From Perognathus longimembris pacificus (taxonomy: Eukaryota > Chordata > Mammalia > Rodentia > Heteromyidae), in contig NC_063177.1 of the NCBI RefSeq assembly GCF_023159225.1, positions 14,408,673-14,472,672 on the forward strand: a stretch of 64,000 nt of DNA, in the 5' to 3' direction. Under the pieces are notes generated by a model that made no database searches, was not told where the DNA came from, and was given only the letters and a program-made list of their open reading frames with translations. A program made the translations under genes and the position numbers. Of this stretch, positions 1-10,554 are shown piece after piece (positions within the stretch are counted from its first letter, which is position 1; each line of letters begins with the position of its first letter).

Positions 1-111
1 AATTGGAGATAAGAGTCTCAAGGATTGTCTTGTCTGAGCTGACTTGATCTTGGTCCTCAGAGCTCAGCCTGTTGAATAGCTAGGATTACAGGTGTAAGCT
101 ACCTGCACCTT
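1..111 (-). repeat. Family B SINE (7SL-like part), cut by window edge
   Basis: Antisense reading of the 7SL-derived left monomer: AATTGGAGATAAGAGTCTCA, then the TCAGCCT...GCTAGGATTACAGG block and a GTGTAAGC end. The right monomer lies outside the window. Confidence 0.85.
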
Positions 112-632
112 GATGGTTCATTTAAAAACTTTATTTTTTGAAAAAAATTGTTACATAAGACAGGTAAACAGTACGTTTCTTTTTGGACAATGTCACTTCT
201 TCCCCTGCTGTCTTCCAGTTTTTCCCTCCTGTCCCCACCCACAAGTTGTGTAGTTCATTTTCAATGTAGTATCTAGTGAGTGCCACTGCTGCTTTTGTTC
301 ATCCTATGCTTGTTTTTTATTTTCTTATCTGGACCTGCCCGATGCCCCTGAGCTTTCATACTTGATCTCACTTCTGGCCCTGTGTGGCATGTCCCATCAC
401 CCCATTTCAGGGGAGGGAAACCTGGGTTCAGATTGGCTCTGGGCAGCTTTCCTGCTGTCCTTCACAAAGGTGGAGGTGGAGCCTGCAGCTCAAACTATGG
501 CTGCCAAAGTCCAGAGCCCTTCCTCCAGCCAGATGGTCACCTAGTGTAGAATAAAAGGGGAAGGGGCTTGCTTTAATATCAAACATCATTCCCCATTCCA
601 ACCAGAGACCTAGGGGAAAGGACTCCACGCAG

Positions 633-638
<6 letters not shown>

Positions 639-698
<60 letters not shown>
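639..698. repeat. (TC)30 microsatellite
   Basis: Perfect 60-bp TC tract abutting the tail side of an antisense family B SINE that starts at 699. Confidence 0.98.
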
Positions 699-702
<4 letters not shown>

Positions 703-919
703 CAGTACTGGGGATTGAATTCAGGGCCTCATATTCTTGCTTGGTTCAAGGCTGGCACTCTACCACTTGAGCTACATATCTACTTCTGGCTTTTTGCTGG
801 TTAATTGGAGAGGAGAGTCTCATGAATTTGTCTGCCCAAGCTAGCCCAAACTTTGATTCTCATATTTCAGCTTCCTGAGAAGCTAAGGTTACATGCTGGA
901 GCCACCAGTGTCCTGCATC
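699..919 (-). mobile_element. Family B SINE
   Basis: Antisense dimer. The right monomer reads ATTGAATTCAGGGCC and ACCACTTGAGC. The 7SL-like monomer reads GGTTAATTGGAGAGGAGAGT. Diverged copy whose A-tail position is occupied by the TC repeat. Confidence 0.85.
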
Positions 920-1536
920 TCCTGTCACTTTTCAGGCCCAGGGATATTCCCAGAGTTGCCTGTTAGATGTTGCATAGGGTAATGGCGCAGAAGGGGCTGT
1001 GCTGGTGGGCCCTGCCTGAGACCCTATCCCCGATCTGGACAGCCCCTCCATGTCCTACCTGTCTTTGATGTGTATGATCGATGTGACTTTGACGTTCATG
1101 GGTTCCTACTATTTGTTTGGATGTCACAATGTGTCCTGCACCCTGAGTGCTGTTGACTCCCTGCAAATCATTCCCTAACCACAGGGCAGTGCTCTGAAGA
1201 GTCCGCAGGTTCCCCAGCTAAGTGAAACGGCTATGCACCTCCTCCTTAGCGCCCTTTGGGGTGTTTGTAGCTGAGCCCATTCCTCAAACCTGGTGACCTG
1301 AGCTACCCCTGGAGTTCTGCTGACGATTTCTTTTGGCTCTGGTAGGTCGCTCCTCTCCTCTGCCTCTGGCAGCTCTGCAGCCTATGACCTTGGGGTGTCC
1401 TTTCTTAGAGCTACTGAGTGGCAGGAACCCAGGATTCCAGCTGTTTGTATGAGGTGGACCCCAAACAACCTCTGGTTCACACTGGCTGGTAGGCCAAGCC
1501 TGGGTGACAAGACCATGGTCTCCCTGCTTTGATGGG

Positions 1537-1537
<1 letters not shown>

Positions 1538-1568
<31 letters not shown>

Positions 1569-1800
1569 GTTCTTATGCCTGTCCTGGGTCTTGAACTCAG
1601 GTTCTGGGCACTGCCCCTTAGCTTATTCACTGAAGGCTAGTGCATGAGCCACACGAGCCACAGCTCTACTTCTGGCTTTCTGGTGGTTAATTGGAGAGAA
1701 GAGTCTTATGAACTTTCCTGCCTGGGCAGGAACTGCAATCCTCAGAACTCAGCCTCCTGAATAGCTAGATATTAGAGGCTTGAACCACCAGCACCTGCCT
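1538..1800 (-). mobile_element. Family B SINE with TTTTG-type tail
   Basis: The tail is a (TTTTG)n tract at about 1538-1567. It is followed by the right monomer (CTTGAACTCAGGTTCTGGGC) and the 7SL-like monomer ending ACCACCAGCACCTG. About 15-20 percent diverged by eye. Confidence 0.85.
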
Positions 1801-2189
1801 ATGACACTGGTTTTGGGTTCATTTCTGCTCCCCCACTTTCCCAGGGGAAGGTACCCTTTGGAGCTGGCTATGGGAAGTGAGCGACAATAGGCAAAAAGGG
1901 GTATCTGTGTCTCGTGCAGGGAAGGGGGAGTTGGCAGTGGGACCGTCTGCTGCTTGAACCATTAGTCATTCTTTCTTGGTAAACAAGCGCTTCTCCAGGT
2001 AACATGACCCCTCAAGCTGACTCAGTTTCCCTGTGTGTTCTTCCTGCCTGCCTACCGAGCAGGAGCCAGGCTGATGGGGCACTGGGACCTGGCTGGAGGT
2101 AGGACAGGGGGACCAAATGCCAATTTGGATCCATTTGGCCCTCATTGGGTGATCCAGGTAGGTATCAGTTGCTAATGTTTTTAGCCATG

Positions 2190-2530
2190 TTAATTGATTA
2201 TAGTCTCTGAGTGCCTCAGTTTCCCTCCTTCCCCTCAGCTCCTATACAAGGTGAAAGAATTTTGATCCTCTTCACCTTCCACATAGTAGGGTTCTAGACC
2301 CAGAGACCAGGGCCAGGGCTGGTTCTCCCCTTGACTGCCAGAAGAGGTGTGTACCCTGTGGGGTTTCCTGCTGGGCATTGGAGGGGCAGGGCAGGCTGAC
2401 TGCCCCTTGAAGACCCTGGCTGACAGGCTTCCCCAAGCTACTGGTTGCCTCATCTGCAGTGTGGGCTAATGATAGAATGGCTTTTTTAGGGCAGTTGAGG
2501 AAATTGCAAGACATAAGGCCTGTGATCAGA
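2190..2530 (+). repeat. Possible MIR fragments
   Basis: GTGCCTCAGTTTCCCTC near 2212 and GCCTCATCTGCAGTGTGGG near 2449 resemble the MIR core. Both are short and interrupted; low certainty. Confidence 0.4.
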
Positions 2531-3320
2531 TACTGACTTTGATAATTGGTTGGGCTCTGACCCCCACCCCCTCCCCAAGTAAGGAAGATCTTCCTGCACA
2601 CACAGCATTTGGCCGATGGAACCGAGTCATATTCTTTATGATATCCCAAGGATTCGTGGCAGTTTTCTCTCCAGAGCCTGGGGAAAGAGGGGAAGAGTTC
2701 CCATAGTAGAGTAGTCAGACAGCTCTCTTGACCTGAGAAATGCCCTTGTTCCTCTGCTCCCTGCACTGCCACCTCTGGGGCTGAAGCCTTTTAAAGGGCC
2801 CTCCAGATCCAAGACAGTGTCCTCAGGCCTTTCCTGCCCTCCCCCCACAGTGCCCTCTACTCTCCCCTCTTTTCTTCTTAGGCTTGGGTAAGTGTGTTTG
2901 GTCCTGGGGCTTAGTGGCAGGGCCCAGTGCCCAGGGTACATATCCAGCCTCAGACCCTGAGGGCTGACCCAGGGCAGCTAGGGCCACAGGGCCCAGGTGT
3001 GCATTTGCTCAGCTGCCACCAGATCCAGGGACATCCACAAGCCTGCGTGACAGCTAGGACAAGCTGTGTTGTCAGCTAGAGCCTGGCCTGAGAAACCATA
3101 CCACAAGCAACACCCCAAAGCCCCCCAAGAGACCCTGAGCCAGCTGCTTCTTCTTCCTCTGTAATATGGATGTGTGTGGGGTGGAGCCTCTGCTTTACTG
3201 GGTTGGGGGTGGGATGAGAACACAATTTACTGTTCTGTGGCGGCACAACTGTGGGCCCTATACTCAGGTGGTGGACATTGTCCATCACCCCAAACACCTG
3301 GCATCTCACAGAGAACTCAC

Positions 3321-3565
3321 TTTTTGTTTTCATTTTGTTTTGGTCTTGGGGCTTGAACTCAGGGGCCTGGGTACTGTTCCCAAGCTTTTGTGCTTAAGGC
3401 CAGCTCTCTATCACTTGAGCCACAGTTCCACTTCTGTCTTTTTTGCTGGCTAATTGGAGATAAGAGTCTCACAGACTTTCCCGCCTGGGCTGGCTTTGAA
3501 CCTCGAGCCTCAGATCTCAGTCTTCTGAGCAGCTAGGATTACTGGTGTGAGCTACCAATGGTGGG
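3321..3565 (-). mobile_element. Family B SINE
   Basis: Antisense full dimer: T-rich tail, GGGGCTTGAACTCAGG, TCACTTGAGCCACAG, GCTAATTGGAGATAAGAG and the GCTAGGATTACTGG end. Confidence 0.9.
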
Positions 3566-3659
3566 CGAGAACGTACCTCTGAAGGGTAGGCATCTGTTAA
3601 TAAAATCTTACCTGTAGAAGAATCACTAACTCTTTTGCTGTGGGGATGGCTTTTTTCCT

Positions 3660-3673
3660 GGGGGGGGGGGGGG
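3660..3673. repeat. Poly-G run (14 G)
   Basis: Uninterrupted 14-G run in intron. It is a potential G-quadruplex and is prone to sequencing length error. Confidence 0.95.
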
Positions 3674-3740
3674 AGGTGGATCAGTGCTAGACCCCAGTGC
3701 CTCCAGTATATACTGAGCCACACTCTAGCCTGAGGTTTTT

Positions 3741-3933
3741 TTATTTTTATTTTTGGCTTCGACTCAGGGCCTGAGCACTGTTCCTGGCTTCTTTTTGCTC
3801 AAGGCTAGTGCTCTACCACTTGAGCCACAGCGCCACTTCTGGCCTTTTCTACATATATGGTGATGAGGAATTGAACCCAGGGCTTCATATATACAAGGCA
3901 AGCACTCTTGCCTCTAGGCCATATTCCCAGCCC
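3741..3933 (-). mobile_element. Family A SINE inserted at the tail of a family B SINE
   Basis: Antisense dimer with GACTCAGGGCCTGAGCACTG, CACAGCGCCACTTCTGGCC and the ID-like end (GCCATATTCCCAGCCC). GAGGTTTTT occurs at 3732-3740 and 3934-3942 as a short target duplication. The second copy is the T-rich tail of the family B SINE at 3943-4150. Confidence 0.85.
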
Positions 3934-4150
3934 GAGGTTTTTATTTTTTCCTCTTGTGCCAGTATTGGGGCTAGACCTCAGGGTCTCACCATCTGTTTAG
4001 CTTTTTATTTTTCCCCTCAAGGTTAGTGCTCTATTACTTTGAGCCATACTTCTACTAGTTTTTGGGTAGTTAATTGACTTTTGAACCTCATTCCTCAGAT
4101 CTTAGTCTCCTGAGTAGCTAGGATTACAAGTATGACCTACTGGTACCTGA
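3934..4150 (-). mobile_element. Family B SINE, diverged
   Basis: T-rich tail, then TTGGGGCTAGACCTCAGG, TTTGAGCCATACTTCTAC and GAGTAGCTAGGATTACAAG. Older than the family A copy inserted at its tail. Confidence 0.8.
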
Positions 4151-4819
4151 GTCTAAATTGTTTTAAAAGTTGGCTAAGAGCTTCTCTGCTGAGAGAGTGA
4201 GTCCAGGGGTTACAGAACCTCCAGCCCTAACACACAAACCCCAATTGTCTTTTCCTGGGAGTGCAAGGGTGAAGACATGGGGAGTAGAGTCAGGGGTGGG
4301 GCTGGGAAATGGGGTGGAAGGTCAAGCCAGGCCCTCAGGACTGTCATCCTCACTGTGCCTCTGTGTCTCTCATGCTTCTCTTCCAATATACCTGCCACCC
4401 AGCTGCACACCTAGTGACAGACAGCTCCCACTCAGGGACTTCAGGTTGCTGCAGGAAGCCCTTCCCCTCCTTGTGGTCAGGCCACCCACCCCTGCCAGTG
4501 CTTGGAAAGCATTGCTTCACTTGTCAGCCCCCTCCCTGCCAAGGACCATAGAAATGAATATTTATGAAGCTCAGTATCTGGCTGGCTGGAGGTCTCACAA
4601 GAGGCCATGCCCTTATGGCCAGAGGGACCTGTTTGTGATGGCTGGTGTCCAGCTGCTTGTCTACTTACAGAAGCCCCACAGGGGCTGCTTTGGCAGTTGC
4701 TTGCCTCCTTCCCAAGGCAGACTGGAGGAGGCCACAGGGCAGCTGAGCTGAGAGTCCCTTAGAGATTGCTAGCCCTGTAGTCAAACTGATGATGAAATGA
4801 TAGCCACGTTTCACTTAGC

Positions 4820-4945
4820 TAATATTTACTCTTTGGGTCAGCCTTGGGAAAGTGCACTGGATACACAAAGATCAAGAAAGAAATAGTCCCTAGCCTGAGG
4901 AACCATTATAAGATAGGAATAAATGTTATCATCACAGAGAAGGTT
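4820..4945. repeat. Possible ancient L2/MIR-class remnant
   Basis: The stretch around GATACACAAAGATCAAGAAAG and the following GTCCCTAGCCTGAGGAAC resembles a widespread ancient mammalian repeat motif. Family and orientation are uncertain. Confidence 0.35.
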
Positions 4946-5265
4946 TTAGAAGCTGTGTAGCTGCACAGCTAGCCTCCCTTTCTTTGAGGGCAAGGTGGTG
5001 GGGTTTGAAGTTTGTTCCAGTGGCTTTGTCCTCTGAGTGGTTCATGGCCCTCCACGCCCCCCTCTCCCACCCAAGGGGGTCCCGAGGATGCAGCTGGAGA
5101 AGCCTGCTTGCTGGCTGCTGGGGCCTCCAAGGGGTGGTGATTGGGGGGGTTGGAAGGCCAGGTGGGTTGTCCTGCTCTTTTCCATGCCCCATGCTGCACA
5201 GCTTGCATCTCACCCCTGCTCATTTGCGGACACATCTTGGTCTGTTGTTGTTACTGCTCTCAGTG

Positions 5266-5372
5266 GGGGGAGCTCAAGTGGCAGAGTGCTAGTCTTGAGC
5301 AAAAAGAAGCCAGGGACAGTGCTCAGGCCCTGAGTTCAGGCCCCAGCACTGGCTAAATAAATAAATAAAAAT
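5266..5372 (+). mobile_element. Isolated SINE right monomer with AAAT tail
   Basis: AGCTCAAGTGGCAGAGTGCT through CCCTGAGTTCAGGCCCC, then a tail based on TAAATAAATAAATA. The left monomer is absent, so the copy is either 5'-truncated at the monomer border or a monomeric form. Confidence 0.85.
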
Positions 5373-5654
5373 AAGAGAGAACACATATTTATGCAAACTT
5401 ATTTCAGTATAAATTGTACTACTTGATTAGTTACTTGTTAACATCTTGCTGTGCCTGATTTATAGCCAATTATTATTATAGGCCTATGTGTACAGGAAAA
5501 GCCCTAGTATATACAGGGTTCTGCAGTTTTAGGCAACCGCTGGATGGGTTTGGGATGGTTCCCTGTGAATAAGGGATAGAACTGTTTGAGCATTTAATAT
5601 CTGTTTAGCTCCACCCTTGACTCCATAGCAAAAATAAAGTTTTGTGAAGCAGGA

Positions 5655-5755
5655 TCAGACTAGGCATGATGGCACACACCCCTCATATCAGCTACTAGGC
5701 AGGTGGAAAGAAGCTCAAGATTTGAGGCTGGCCTAGACCAGAGAACAAAAATGAA
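5655..5755 (+). repeat. Diverged 7SL-like SINE fragment
   Basis: AGGCATGATGGCACACACCC and TTTGAGGCTGGCCTAGAC recall the Alu/B1 monomer. Highly diverged. Confidence 0.55.
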
Positions 5756-6077
5756 AATACCTTCCCTATCTACAAAACGCTGAATGGAAAAAGGGCCCAA
5801 ATGTTAAATCCCCAGAGCAGGTTGGCTGGGTGGGGAGGACACAGTAGGAGACAGCTGTGTATTGATACCTTCTGAGCCTGGTGACTTTCCAGACTGCTCA
5901 CTGTGTTACACTTGGCGATTCGCTCTAGATGGCAAGCTGAGTTTCTCCAGGAGTTCACTCAGTGAAGCAAGAAGTGGGCTGCAAGTTACTTCATGCCTTC
6001 CAGGACAGGAATGAGCTGGGGAGGTAGAGAGGGGATTACTCACCCCGTTTCCCCTCTTCCCCCACACACAATGAGAG

Positions 6078-6296
6078 GCAAAACACTTTTTGTCACTCCC
6101 AGGGCTTGAAATCAGAGCCTGGGCACTGTACCTGAGCCTCTCTGTGCTCAAGGCTAACACTGTACTACTTGAGCCACAGCACCACTTCTGGCTTTTTCTG
6201 TTTATGTGGTGCTAAGGAATTGAACCCAGGGCTTCATGCATGCTAAGGCAAGCACTCTGCCACTAAGCCACATTCCCAGCTGCAAAACACTTTTTG
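6078..6296 (-). mobile_element. Family A SINE with 15-bp target-site duplication
   Basis: The element occupies 6093-6281, antisense. GCAAAACACTTTTTG is repeated exactly at 6078-6092 and 6282-6296, a clean retroposition signature. The right monomer reads TTGAGCCACAGCACCAC. The ID-like monomer reads GAATTGAACCCAGGGCTTCA and ends CCACATTCCCAGC. Confidence 0.93.
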
Positions 6297-6534
6297 AAAG
6301 AATTTACTATATCCTTATATGAAACAGAATAAAACATGCCACCAAAGTTGATATTATGGAAAAGGTCACAGTTGATGGTCTTGACCCCTGTCTTACAATT
6401 AGATGACATTTGAGTTACATGTGGAGAGACACCATAGTATTTTTGGTGTTTGGGGTCTCTGGACTCCTTCAAAGTAAGGCAAAGTTTAGAGAAGAATGTG
6501 AGAACTCAATAAAGTCCAAAATGTCAGCAGTGCT

Positions 6535-6728
6535 CTTCTGAACTCAGGGTCTTGGGCTGTCTCTCAGCCTCTACCACTTGGGCCACAGCTCCACATCCAG
6601 CTATTTATTGGTTAATTGGACATAAAAGTCTCATGGGTTTTTCTTCCTGGGTTGGCTTTGAACCTTGATGCTTAGATCTCAGCCTTCTGATAAGGTCACT
6701 TCAAGTGTGAGCCATTAACACCCAGCAC
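6535..6728 (-). mobile_element. Family B SINE, diverged
   Basis: GAACTCAGGGTCTTGGGC, GGTTAATTGGACATAAAAGT and a TGAGCCATTAACACCCAGC end. Shortened in the right monomer. Confidence 0.82.
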
Positions 6729-6736
6729 CGTGGCAG

Positions 6737-6930
6737 TATTGCCAGTCCTGGGGCTTGAACTCCAGGCCTGGGCACTGTCCTTAAGCTGCTTTTGCTCAAG
6801 GCTAGCACTCTGCCACTTGAGCCACAGCTCCACTTCTGTTTTTTTCTGTGTATTGTGGTACTGAGGAATCGAACCTAGGGCTTCATGCATGCTATGCAAG
6901 CATTCTACTGCTAAGCCACATTTCCAGGCA
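6737..6930 (-). mobile_element. Family A SINE
   Basis: TGGGGCTTGAACTCCAGGCC, CACTTGAGCCACAGCTCCAC and GAGGAATCGAACCTAGGGC, then the ID-like end CCACATTTCCAGG. Lies directly next to the previous family B copy. Confidence 0.9.
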
Positions 6931-7103
6931 GCAGTGCCTTCTTTATAAAAAGGAAGCAACTATTGAAAGTGGCTTGCTGTCCCCTCTTCTGGAGCAGAGG
7001 GTCTCACCTGGGAAGGTTGTTCCCAGGGGACATTTGGAAATGTCTGGAGATAGTTTTTGATGCTATAGTGGGGAGTTGCTGCTATTACCCAGAACCTGGA
7101 GGT

Positions 7104-7152
7104 TGTGTGTGTGTGTGTGTGTGTGTGTGCACGTGCATGTGCACATGCATGC
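7104..7152. repeat. (TG)13 plus alternating purine-pyrimidine tract
   Basis: TG repeat at 7104-7129, followed by a run rich in CACGTGCATGTGCACATGCA. The whole 49 bp alternates purine and pyrimidine and could adopt Z-DNA. Confidence 0.9.
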
Positions 7153-7276
7153 ACTTCCAACTGTGCTAGAATGCATAGCCCAAGCCACAAAAAAAAGGGA
7201 CCCATATAGCCCCAAATGTCAACTGTGTCAAGCCCGTTGTCACATGACTTGTCACACATTGTTCTAGCCTGGTTTT

Positions 7277-7735
7277 GGGGGGGGGGGGGTCATGGAGCTT
7301 GAACTCAGGGCCTGGATGCTGTCCCTAAATTCTTTTTTTTTTTTTTTTTTTGGCCAGTCCTGGGCCTTGGACTCAGGGCCTGAGCACTGTCCCTGGCTTC
7401 TTCCCGCTCAAGGCTAGCACTCTGCCACTTGAGCCACAGCGCCGCTTCTGGCCATTTTCTGTATATGTGGTGTTGGGGAATTGAACCTAGGGCCTCGTGT
7501 ATCCGAGGCAGGCACTCTTGCCACTAGGCTATATCCCCAGCCCTGTCCCTAAATTCTTTTGCTCAAGGCTAGTGCTCTTTCCTGAGCCACAGCTCCACTT
7601 CCAGTTCTGAGTGGTTAACTGGAGATAAGAGTCTCATGGGGACTTTTCTGCCTGGGCGGGCTTTGAACTGTGATCCTCAGATCTCAGCCTCCTGAGTAGC
7701 TAGGATTATAGGTGTGAGCCACTAACACCCAGCAA
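7277..7735 (-). mobile_element. Family B SINE interrupted by a family A SINE
   Basis: The outer element is 7277-7318 plus 7543-7735. It shows GGAGCTTGAACTCAGGGCC before the break and the remaining right monomer and 7SL-like monomer after it, ending GCCACTAACACCCAGC. It starts with a 13-G run at 7277-7289 where an A/T tail is expected. Confidence 0.9.
7319..7560 (-). mobile_element. Family A SINE nested in family B, 18-bp target-site duplication
   Basis: The inserted element is 7337-7542, antisense, with a long T tail. The target CTGTCCCTAAATTCTTTT is duplicated exactly at 7319-7336 and 7543-7560. The copy keeps GGCCTTGGACTCAGGGCC and the ID-like end ATATCCCCAGCC with few differences from other young copies, so it is much younger than its host element. 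Confidence 0.95.
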
Positions 7736-7751
7736 AAAGAATCTTGCGTTT

Positions 7752-7866
7752 TTGTCTTTGTTTTTGTTTTTGGTAGGTTGTGGGGCTTGAACTTAGGTCC
7801 TGAGCACTGTCCCTGAACTCTTTTGCTCAAGGCTAGCACTCTTCCACTTTGAGCCACAGCCCCACT
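7752..7866 (-). mobile_element. Partial SINE right monomer
   Basis: T/G-rich tail, then GGGGCTTGAACTTAGGTCCT and TTTGAGCCACAGCCCCACTT, where it stops at the monomer border. An 11-bp direct repeat, TAGCCTGGTTT, lies at 7265-7275 and 7867-7877 and encloses this copy and the composite SINE before it. Confidence 0.8.
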
Positions 7867-8575
7867 TAGCCTGGTTTAATACCTGTGGCTTTAACTATTT
7901 TAAATGTGATACATTTGGGTTCTCCATTCTTCCAGACTTTTTTTCTCCAATGGTTATGGGACCCAGGCCCTCACACACGCTCCACAAGCACAGCCCCACT
8001 GGGCCACATCCCCAGACTCTCCCCCTGAGTTGCCTAATGGTTACTGGCCAGTTTGGCACTCGCTGGCAGGAGCACTCCTGCATGGGCTCCTTGCACTGTG
8101 TGCTATTACAGGTATGGGGCACATCTGGGCTGCTCGACCCTGCCTGCCGCCCTGCAAACAGTCCTGATGGCTTGTGGCTGGGTGGTATGGGTGAGCACAT
8201 TTGCTTTCACTGTCCTCTTGCGAGGCTGGGGGTTTTGACTTATGTGGGGGTTTCTGAGATGCCCTCATCCTGGAGGCCCCTGGTCATATCCGGCTTTGGT
8301 GTCACATACCTTTGAGAGTTCTAGGCATCCATCTTCAGAGTCACCGATCTTGTCTAGCACCATGCGCACCTCGGCAGCTGCTGGCCCCGCCACCCTCCCA
8401 CCAGGGCACGACACAGCTGACCAGTTTTCAGCTTGTTTTAATCTTTCCTTTTATGAGACTTGGATGTTCCTGAGCCTCCCGGCGTGTTCCCAGGGGACAA
8501 ATTGATCTCTGAGTTCTGGGGGGCTCTCCCAGTTCTGGTAGTTGAGGCTGTGCTGACTTTGCTGTGTCCCTGCAG

Positions 8576-8683
8576 GCAGACCTCTGCGTTATGACCTGGC
8601 TGCTGGGCTACGTAGACCCCTCGGATCCCAGCTTTGTGGCTGCTGTGCTCACCGTTGCTTTCAACCCGCTCTTCTGGAATGTG
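8576..8683 (+). CDS. PEMT: PEMT exon with the start Met (residues 1-31)
   Basis: The acceptor is a pyrimidine-rich tract ending in CCCTGCAG at 8575, and the donor GTGAGTAAG starts at 8684. ATG at 8591 opens 31 codons beginning MTWLLGYVDPSDPSF and ending FWNV. The exon ends on a codon boundary (phase 0). The sequence is very close to mammalian PEMT (human begins MTRLLGYVDP, mouse MSWLLGYVDP). Residues about 14-31 are the hydrophobic first membrane segment. Five codons upstream of the Met (ADLCV) are open and continuous with the splice acceptor, resembling the human long isoform, where similar residues (ADFCV) precede this Met. An N-terminally extended isoform is therefore possible. The upstream exon was not found in this window. 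Confidence 0.97.
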
Positions 8684-9369
8684 GTGAGTAAGTACATCCA
8701 GTACCATCAGCCAGTGAGCCTGGCATGGTCGATGGAAGCTCGCTGTTGCCAGCAAGACGAATGGATGGGTGACTGGCTGGCCGGCTCTGCTCTGTCCTCC
8801 CACTTGTTGCCGTTCTCTTCCCTACTTCCTGCCTGTGGTGGGCACCCTGTGGGAAGTTCCTTGCCTTAGAGGTCTCAGCAATGTCTGGGCCTCAGTAGGT
8901 GGCCTTGGGCCGATGTCAGGGTGGTCCAGGGTGGCAGAGGCTGGCCCTACTTGCACCACAAGAGCCCAGGCAGTTGTGTAGTGATGGAGTTCCACACTAG
9001 GAGCCTTCTGGTTCAGGAAGCTGCTTGTTTGGGCTGTCAGAAATCTCCCTTCCCTGTTGATCATACCAGCAACCTGTTTTCTAGTGAGCCCCCCACACCA
9101 CCCACCCTGGAGGTGCTCCACATGAGGCTCCCTGCAGACAAGCTTGCATACCACTCAGCAGGCTGGCCTGCTGGTTGCAAAAACAAATGACAGACTGAAA
9201 TCTGCAGGCAGTGGCACTCAGCTCATTTATGGCACAAGGGGACCTTTGGAGGTCCCCTTGAACAAAGGCCCCAGAACAGAGCTCTGTGTTGGTCCTGGAA
9301 CTGCCAGGGCTGTAGGCTCTAGCCTTAAGAGGAAAAGACCAGAAAGACTGACCTGTGATTCCTACAGGG

Positions 9370-9595
9370 CCTCTGCTCCTCCTCCTTCTCCTGCTCTTCC
9401 TCCTCCTCTTCCTCCTCTTTCCCCTCTTCCTCCTGTTTTTCCTTCTTTTGCTTCTTCTTCCTCCTCCTCCTCCTCCTCCTCCTCCTCCTCCTCCTCCTCC
9501 TCCTCCTCCTCCTCCTCCTCCTCCTCCTCCTCCTTCCTTTTCCTCTTGCTCTTCTTCTCCCCTTCCTTCTACTCTTCCTTCTTCTCCTTTTATCA
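9370..9595. repeat. Polypyrimidine tract with (CCT)n core
   Basis: 226 bp almost free of purines on this strand. The perfect CTC/CCT core is 9460-9533. It abuts the tail side of the antisense SINE at 9596 and is a candidate for triplex (H-DNA) formation. Confidence 0.95.
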
Positions 9596-9807
9596 GTCCT
9601 AGGGGCTTGAACTCAGTCCTGGGTGCTATCCCTGAGCTTTTGTGCTTGAGGCTAGCATTCTATCACTTGAGTCTCAGCTTTTTTGGTGCTTAATTATAGA
9701 CAAGAGTCTCATAGACTTTCTAGTCCAGGCTGGCTTTGAACTGAGATCTTCATATTTTAGCCTCCTGAGTAGCTAGGACTACAGGTGTGAGCCACTGGCA
9801 CCCAGTG
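9596..9807 (-). mobile_element. Family B SINE
   Basis: GGGGCTTGAACTCAGTCCTG, the 7SL-like monomer GAGTAGCTAGGACTACAGG and a GCCACTGGCACCCAG end. The preceding polypyrimidine tract takes the place of the A-tail. Confidence 0.87.
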
Positions 9808-10554
9808 GCCTTTCTATGGGGCCTGCTGTTCACTGCGTGTAGGAAAAGCTGAGGATTCCACCCACTGCCCCATGGCCAGCTGTGCAGGGTGTTCTTAGGG
9901 CTGCTTCCCAGCCTCCTTCTCAGTACAGTCAAGCTGGGGGTCCAGCCAAGGTCTAAATGGGGCTCAGCCGGGGTTTGGACTTGCTGAGGCAGAGCCTTGG
10001 ACATCCTGTGATCACCCTGGAGGCTAATCTGCGGAAGGCTGAGTTCCACACTAGCAGCATGCTGTTCCTCGATGTTTTTCTTTCTTTCTTTTTTTAAAAA
10101 TTAAAGGTGAGCCTTTAGTCCCAGGGCAGAACATGGCATGGTTTTCACCTGGTTTATGACTTGTGTCTTTTTTCCATGTGGGGGTGAGCACACTGGGTGG
10201 GGGCGGGACTGCTCATCTCCAAGCAGCAGCTGCATTCCAGATGTGCTGTCCCCCACTGCCCTGAACACACTAGACCTGTCTATTCAAGAGGGAAGGAGGG
10301 GTCTTGAGGTGGAGTCAAGGCCAGGAACTAAGGGAACAGGGCAGTGATCTCTCCTTGATCTTGAGGAGGCTTGGTCTCTTAAGTATGAGGCCAGGGTTTT
10401 GTCAGCACTGGCCCTGATTCACTGGCATGGCCTCTCCAGCAAGTATGGGCATCCAAAGTGCTTCATGCTGTCACCTTGACCTTGTCTGTCCCCCTTATCC
10501 CCCACTTCCGCTGCATGTATTGTCCCATGTACCCACAAGAGGAAAGATATGGAC

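Larger units (their letters stand above)
1..8575 (+). other. PEMT: PEMT intron upstream of the start-Met exon (left end open)
   Basis: This stretch has no exon-like coding conservation and no CpG-rich promoter. It carries family A and B SINEs, a 60-bp TC repeat, a TG repeat and two poly-G runs. I saw nothing in about 112-638, 920-1537, 1801-3320 (except MIR-like scraps near 2190-2530), 4151-4820, 4950-5265, 5373-5650, 5760-6077, 6297-6530 and 7878-8575. The upstream exon of the long isoform was looked for and not found. Confidence 0.8.

Noticed and set aside
4170..4751. 193-codon open frame on the + strand
   Set aside because: Low-complexity Pro/Ser/Leu composition, no recognisable domain, and no initiation or splice context. 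Consistent with chance in GC-rich intron.
1..8575. PEMT first exon or promoter
   Set aside because: No CpG-rich segment and no sequence resembling the human long-isoform N-terminus was seen.
9355..9693. Poly-Pro and poly-Ser open frames
   Set aside because: Translations of the CCT microsatellite. The same applies at 24321-24656 and 29615-30049.
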